Shown piece by piece: positions 15,119-17,223 of a stretch of 17,223 nucleotides of DNA; positions within the stretch are counted from its first letter, which is position 1, and each line of letters starts with the position of its first letter. The notes beneath the pieces are model-generated. The model saw nothing but the letters and a program-made list of their open reading frames with translations. It was not told the origin of the DNA and did no database searches. The DNA is from Candidatus Saccharimonadota bacterium. GTDB lineage: Bacteria; Patescibacteriota; Saccharimonadia; Saccharimonadales; Saccharimonadaceae. A program made the translations under genes and the position numbers. Where the stretch lies: the NCBI GenBank assembly GCA_017515125.1, contig JAFWHP010000025.1, positions 1 through 17,223 of the forward strand. The letters are read 5' to 3'.

Positions 15119-15225
15119 TCCAGATTTAAAATCGCCAAGATTGGTGCTTTTCTTCTTGCGCCGCGCGTCTTCATCGACGAGCAAGCAAGAAAAAACGCCG
15201 TAATTACGGCTTTCAATTCGAATCC
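15119..15225. repeat. Structured repeat, copy 1 (diverged)
   Basis: Tandem partner of the element at 15224-15331. It shares the AGATTGGT block, a 7-bp stem TTCTTGC(15153-15159)/GCAAGAA(15185-15191) with a 25-base loop, a C-A mismatch and a 3-bp A-T extension, and a GCCG..CGGC hairpin followed by AATTCGAAT. Its terminal inverted repeats are decayed compared with copy 2. Confidence 0.7.
15190..15210 (-). terminator. Terminator-like hairpin in repeat copy 1
   Basis: GCCGTAATTACGGC (15197-15210) is a perfect palindrome; on the minus strand it is followed by G and six T (15190-15195). Confidence 0.55.
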
Positions 15226-15331
15226 ATTCGAGATTAAAAGCCGGCAGATTGGTATTTTCTTCATGCGAAGTGCTATTATACATAGAGCGAGCATGAAAAA
15301 ATGCCGAGATGCCGGCTTTTAACTCGAATGG
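15224..15331. repeat. Structured repeat, copy 2, with terminal inverted repeats reaching the tRNA CCA
   Basis: Terminal inverted repeats at 15224-15245 and 15311-15331 match over 21 bases with a single extra A at 15233. Inside is a stem TTCATGC(15260-15266)/GCATGAA(15291-15297) with a 24-base loop. The right end CGAATGG includes the complement of the encoded CCA of tRNA-Ser (15329-15331). The shape resembles a miniature inverted-repeat or REP-type element. Confidence 0.75.
15295..15320 (-). terminator. Terminator of tRNA-Ser inside repeat copy 2
   Basis: On the minus strand AAAAGCCG, a 6-base loop, CGGC and A then six T. The stem is at 15303-15306/15313-15316 and the T-tract at 15296-15301. 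It starts about 10 bases after the tRNA 3' end. Confidence 0.6.
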
Positions 15332-15421
15332 CGGAGGGTGGGAGATTCGAACTCCCGCTCCAGATCACTCCAGACTAACGATTTAGCAAACCGTCCCCTT
15401 CAGCCACTTGGGTAACCCTCC
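15329..15421 (-). tRNA. tRNA-Ser (anticodon GCU)
   Basis: 93 bases including an encoded CCA. Acceptor GGAGGGT pairs with ACCCTCC, discriminator G. The anticodon stem-loop has loop TTGCTAA, anticodon GCT, reading AGC and AGU. A long variable arm typical of class II tRNA-Ser is present. The T arm is GGGAG-TTCGAAT-CTCCC. Transcribed alone from a back-to-back promoter shared with the membrane-protein gene at 15470, and ended by the terminator in the adjoining repeat. Confidence 0.96.
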
Positions 15422-15430
15422 ATTCACTCC

Positions 15431-15439
15431 ATTTTACCA
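15431..15439 (-). promoter_or_regulatory. tRNA-Ser promoter (-10)
   Basis: TGGTAAAAT on the minus strand, TAAAAT at 15431-15436, with 9 bases to the first base of the mature tRNA. The -35 is weak. Confidence 0.5.
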
Positions 15440-15454
15440 CATTTTAATTAAATA

Positions 15455-15463
15455 TGCTATAAT
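15455..15463 (+). promoter_or_regulatory. Extended -10 promoter of the 154-residue membrane protein (leaderless)
   Basis: TGCTATAAT, with TATAAT at 15458-15463. Plus 7 bases is the A of ATG 15470. It is back to back with the tRNA-Ser promoter, only 21 bases between the two hexamers. Confidence 0.65.
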
Positions 15464-15469
15464 GTAATC

Positions 15470-15934
15470 ATGGCACAAGCAAAAACGATTACTTGGCAAG
15501 CTGCCGAATATATAATTCCAGGTCGTAATACCTGGTGGTATATTGGGTTATTCATTGTCGGTGGCGGGTTGTGCGCACTGTCCGTCTTCTTAAAGTGGTG
15601 GACTTTCCTTGTCCTTATCATTCTGTGCGTTATCACAATTCTAACTTCCGCCATTAGACCTCCCCGCAAAATCAACTACAGTATCTCAAACAAAGGTCTT
15701 ACCGAGGGGCAAAGGTTACACGAATTTAAAGATTTCAAAGCCTTCGGCATCCTAAAAGAAGGAAATTATTATTCTGCAATTCTAATACCAAAAAAACGCT
15801 TCGGCCTCAGCGTTAAAGTCTACTTTCCCGAAGGCAGTGGCGAAGCTATCGTAGACGCCCTCGGCGCCAGACTTCCCATGCAAGAGGTAAAACTTGATTT
15901 TCTAGATAAAATTGTAAACTTCTTGCGCATTTAA
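15470..15934 (+). CDS. Small membrane protein of unknown function
   Basis: 154 residues. A short N-terminal segment ITWQAAEYI is followed by two membrane helices (about 22-41 and 44-62) and a ~90-residue soluble domain (about 66-154) of alternating beta strands ending in a helix (LDFLDKIVNFLRI). The arrangement resembles two-helix bacterial proteins with a PH-like C-terminal domain, but I cannot name the family. The transcript probably starts on the ATG itself; there is no ribosome-binding site. It is divergent from tRNA-Ser and is followed by the separate promoter of the next gene. Confidence 0.8.
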   Translation: MAQAKTITWQAAEYIIPGRNTWWYIGLFIVGGGLCALSVFLKWWTFLVLIILCVITILTSAIRPPRKINYSISNKGLTEGQRLHEFKDFKAFGILKEGNYYSAILIPKKRFGLSVKVYFPEGSGEAIVDALGARLPMQEVKLDFLDKIVNFLRI

Positions 15935-15951
15935 AATAAGTGTGATAAAAT
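15923..15951 (+). promoter_or_regulatory. Promoter of the proline-rich protein gene
   Basis: TTGCGC (15923-15928), 17 bases, extended -10 TGATAAAAT (TAAAAT at 15946-15951). The -35 overlaps the end of the previous gene. The leader is about 31 bases and contains AGGTGGG. Confidence 0.5.
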
Positions 15952-15989
15952 AATCATAAGCATAATATTAACGTAAACAGGTGGGCAAA

Positions 15990-16541
15990 ATGGACCAAAA
16001 TCAATCAAGCGTAGACAATGATCTACAAAAAGCAATCGACGACATAACAAACACAACTCTAAGTGATCCGGTTTTTTCAGATCCGGTAGCAGCGCCGTCT
16101 TCTATTCCGGAGGGTGACACTGGAGAACTTGGTGCACCAGTTGGGCCGTTTCCTGCTCCGCAGGTCGAAATCACCCCTCCTGCTCCCGAACCGATTGCTC
16201 CGCTTGAAGCAATGAGTGGTATCCCAGAGTTGTCTATTCCAGAGCCAACCCCCGAGCCTACACCGGATCCAAAACCCGAAATTGCGCCTCAAACTGAGTC
16301 TATCCACTCTGGTCTAAGCACAGCCGAAATTAAAAAAGGCGCACTTCGCGACCTAGTTCCATTGCTCGGCAAAATCGACATGGACAAAAACCAAAAGTTC
16401 GACACCTACAAAGAGATTTTTGAAAACCTCAAAGATTACACCGTACTAGATCCCGCTTATCAAACTGCTCGAGAAATTCCAGACGAAACTAAACGTGCCG
16501 AAGCCCTCCTTTACCTAGTCGAATCAATCGATAAGATGTAA
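15990..16541 (+). CDS. Proline-rich protein of unknown function with a helical C-terminal domain
   Basis: 183 residues from ATG 15990, chosen because AGGTGGG (15979-15985) lies 4 bases before it; the GTG at 15981 is part of that site. Residues about 30-105 are a disordered Pro/Glu/Ala linker with PEPTPEPTPDPKPE-type repeats. Residues about 108-183 look like a compact helical domain (AEIKKGALRDLVPLLGKIDMD, then KYTKE-like and ALLYLVESIDKM helices). No signal peptide or membrane helix, so it is probably cytoplasmic. The last codons are duplicated just beyond the stop (16554-16579). Function unknown. Confidence 0.8.
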   Translation: MDQNQSSVDNDLQKAIDDITNTTLSDPVFSDPVAAPSSIPEGDTGELGAPVGPFPAPQVEITPPAPEPIAPLEAMSGIPELSIPEPTPEPTPDPKPEIAPQTESIHSGLSTAEIKKGALRDLVPLLGKIDMDKNQKFDTYKEIFENLKDYTVLDPAYQTAREIPDETKRAEALLYLVESIDKM

Positions 16542-16579
16542 GATATATCATATCTAGTCGAATCAATCGACAAGATGTA
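16515..16579 (+). repeat. Tandem duplication of the gene's 3' end, period 39 bases
   Basis: 26 bases at 16515-16540 recur at 16554-16579 with one mismatch. The copies are in the same reading frame and both encode LVESIDKM followed by a stop (TAA, then TAG). Confidence 0.85.
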
Positions 16580-16610
16580 GAATCGGCAAATACACCAAAT
16601 ACACCTCTCA

Positions 16611-16640
16611 AAAAAATAACCCCCGCAGGGGTTATTTTTT
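16611..16640. terminator. Bidirectional terminator shared with groEL
   Basis: AAAAAATAACCCC (16611-16623) pairs perfectly with GGGGTTATTTTTT (16628-16640) around CGCA. Runs of A and T on both sides allow it to act on both strands. It touches the groEL stop codon. Confidence 0.93.
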
Positions 16641-17223
16641 TAGTACATCCCGCCCATGTCTCCGCCACCCATAGCTGGCTTTTCTTCCGGAATTTCGCAA
16701 ATTAAGGCACCCATCGTAATCGCCGTTGCAGCAATTGATGTCGCATTTTTTACCGCCTCTTTTGTTACTTTGGCCGGATCAATTACCCCCGCCTTCTTCA
16801 AATCAACTAACTTTTCTGCAGGCTTCATCACATTGACCCCAAATCCAGGTTTCGCTGCCTCTACTTCCGCAAGTAACGCTTGCGCATTCAGCCCAGCATT
16901 TTCCATGATATGTACAAATGGAGCTTTTAGCGCCTCTTTCACAATTCGCGCCCCAGCATCTTCCTCGGACAATTTAGCCGCAGCATTGACCAGCGTTACG
17001 CCGCCCCCAGTCACAATTCCCTCCGCCAACGCCGCCTTAGTAGCCGCCACTGCATCATCAACTCTGTATTTCTTCTCATCAATTTCAGTTTCGGTTGCCC
17101 CTCCTACCTTAATTACCGCTACCTTGCCAAGCAACGCTGCCATTCTTTTTTCAAATTCTTCTCGCTCATAATCCGACTTCGCATTCTCTGCCATAGTTCG
17201 AATAAGCTCAATTCTATCCTCTA
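16640..17223 (-). CDS. groL: Chaperonin GroEL, C-terminal part (cut by window edge)
   Basis: The 60-kDa chaperonin, which with GroES encloses and folds proteins using ATP. About 194 C-terminal residues are visible; the frame stays open to base 17223 with RIELIRTMAENAKSDYEREEFEKR, which continues the family sequence, so ATG 17194 is internal. Seen are VAVIKVGGATE, the RVDDAVAATKAALAEGIVTGGG block that carries the Asp needed for ATP hydrolysis and the Gly-rich nucleotide loop, GVIDPAKVTK, and the flexible C-terminal tail ending MGGGDMGGMY, a version of the GGM repeat. The promoter lies outside the window, so CIRCE control cannot be judged. Confidence 0.97.
   Translation of the reverse strand, partial: EDRIELIRTMAENAKSDYEREEFEKRMAALLGKVAVIKVGGATETEIDEKKYRVDDAVAATKAALAEGIVTGGGVTLVNAAAKLSEEDAGARIVKEALKAPFVHIMENAGLNAQALLAEVEAAKPGFGVNVMKPAEKLVDLKKAGVIDPAKVTKEAVKNATSIAATAITMGALICEIPEEKPAMGGGDMGGMY

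Noticed and set aside
15059..15294. Two minus-strand ORFs of 64 and 74 residues
   Set aside because: They run through both copies of the structured repeat in different frames, overlap terminators and the promoter of the fifth pilin, and have no family. They look like chance translations of the repeat.
16656..17171. 171-residue plus-strand ORF opposite groEL
   Set aside because: It is exactly antisense to well-conserved GroEL sequence, is low-complexity in Ala, Ser and Thr, and has no ribosome-binding site.
1..17223. Recoded TGA as in Gracilibacteria
   Set aside because: Genes are complete under the standard code, with no frames interrupted by TGA at conserved Gly positions.

Overview
The window reads as a piece of a small-genome, host-dependent bacterium of the Patescibacteria (CPR), most likely Candidatus Saccharibacteria (TM7). 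This is an inference from gene content: a Gram-positive-style type IV secretion (T4SS) core with PrgI-like, split VirB4 and long-tailed VirB6 proteins, beside a family of two-helix T4SS pilins. There is no 16S rRNA here to confirm it. The standard genetic code holds: every gene is intact without reading TGA as sense. Curiously, all 18 visible stop codons are TAA (12) or TAG (6), and none is TGA.

Layout. 1-600: a coiled-coil protein of unknown function, closed by a strong terminator. 600-790: structured non-coding DNA. 789-2306 (minus): RNase Y, with a promoter and a leader hairpin. 2534-2752: a 72-residue protein made of three short beta-like repeats. 2785-3708 (minus): a type II DnaJ (CbpA-like) under a CIRCE (HrcA) operator. 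3838-10900 (minus): the T4SS operon virB6-prgI-virB4N-virB4C, driven by a near-perfect TTGACA-N17-TGCTATAAT promoter. 11063-13158 (plus): a divergent cluster of four pilin-like genes, the first with two fused pilin domains. 13159-13349: a tandem array of terminators. 13350-13865 (minus): Hsp20. 13930-14613: ComF-like phosphoribosyltransferase. 14610-15038 (minus): a fifth pilin-like gene, tail-overlapping comF. 15119-15331: two copies of a structured ~108-bp repeat, the second ending exactly on the encoded CCA of tRNA-Ser(GCU) (15329-15421, minus). 15470-15934: small membrane protein. 15990-16541: proline-rich protein followed by a duplicated copy of its own C-terminus. 16640-17223 (minus): 3' part of groEL, cut by the window edge.

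How it fits together. The VirB6-like channel protein, PrgI-like membrane protein, the two VirB4 pieces and five pilin-like proteins probably build one envelope-spanning secretion or adhesion machine. No relaxase, VirD4 coupling protein or other DNA-transfer gene is visible. DnaJ, Hsp20 and GroEL form a dispersed protein-folding set; only dnaJ has a visible CIRCE.

The most interesting signals are: (1) the tandem tRNA-abutting repeat, whose two copies keep the same hairpin with a compensatory base change; (2) a recurrent leaderless-gene arrangement, in which an extended -10 box places the predicted transcription start on the A of ATG at three genes, with two more within a few bases; (3) the diversity of the pilin set, with double-domain, signal-peptide and signal-less versions; (4) a C-terminal duplication beyond a stop codon that differs from its source only at synonymous positions.
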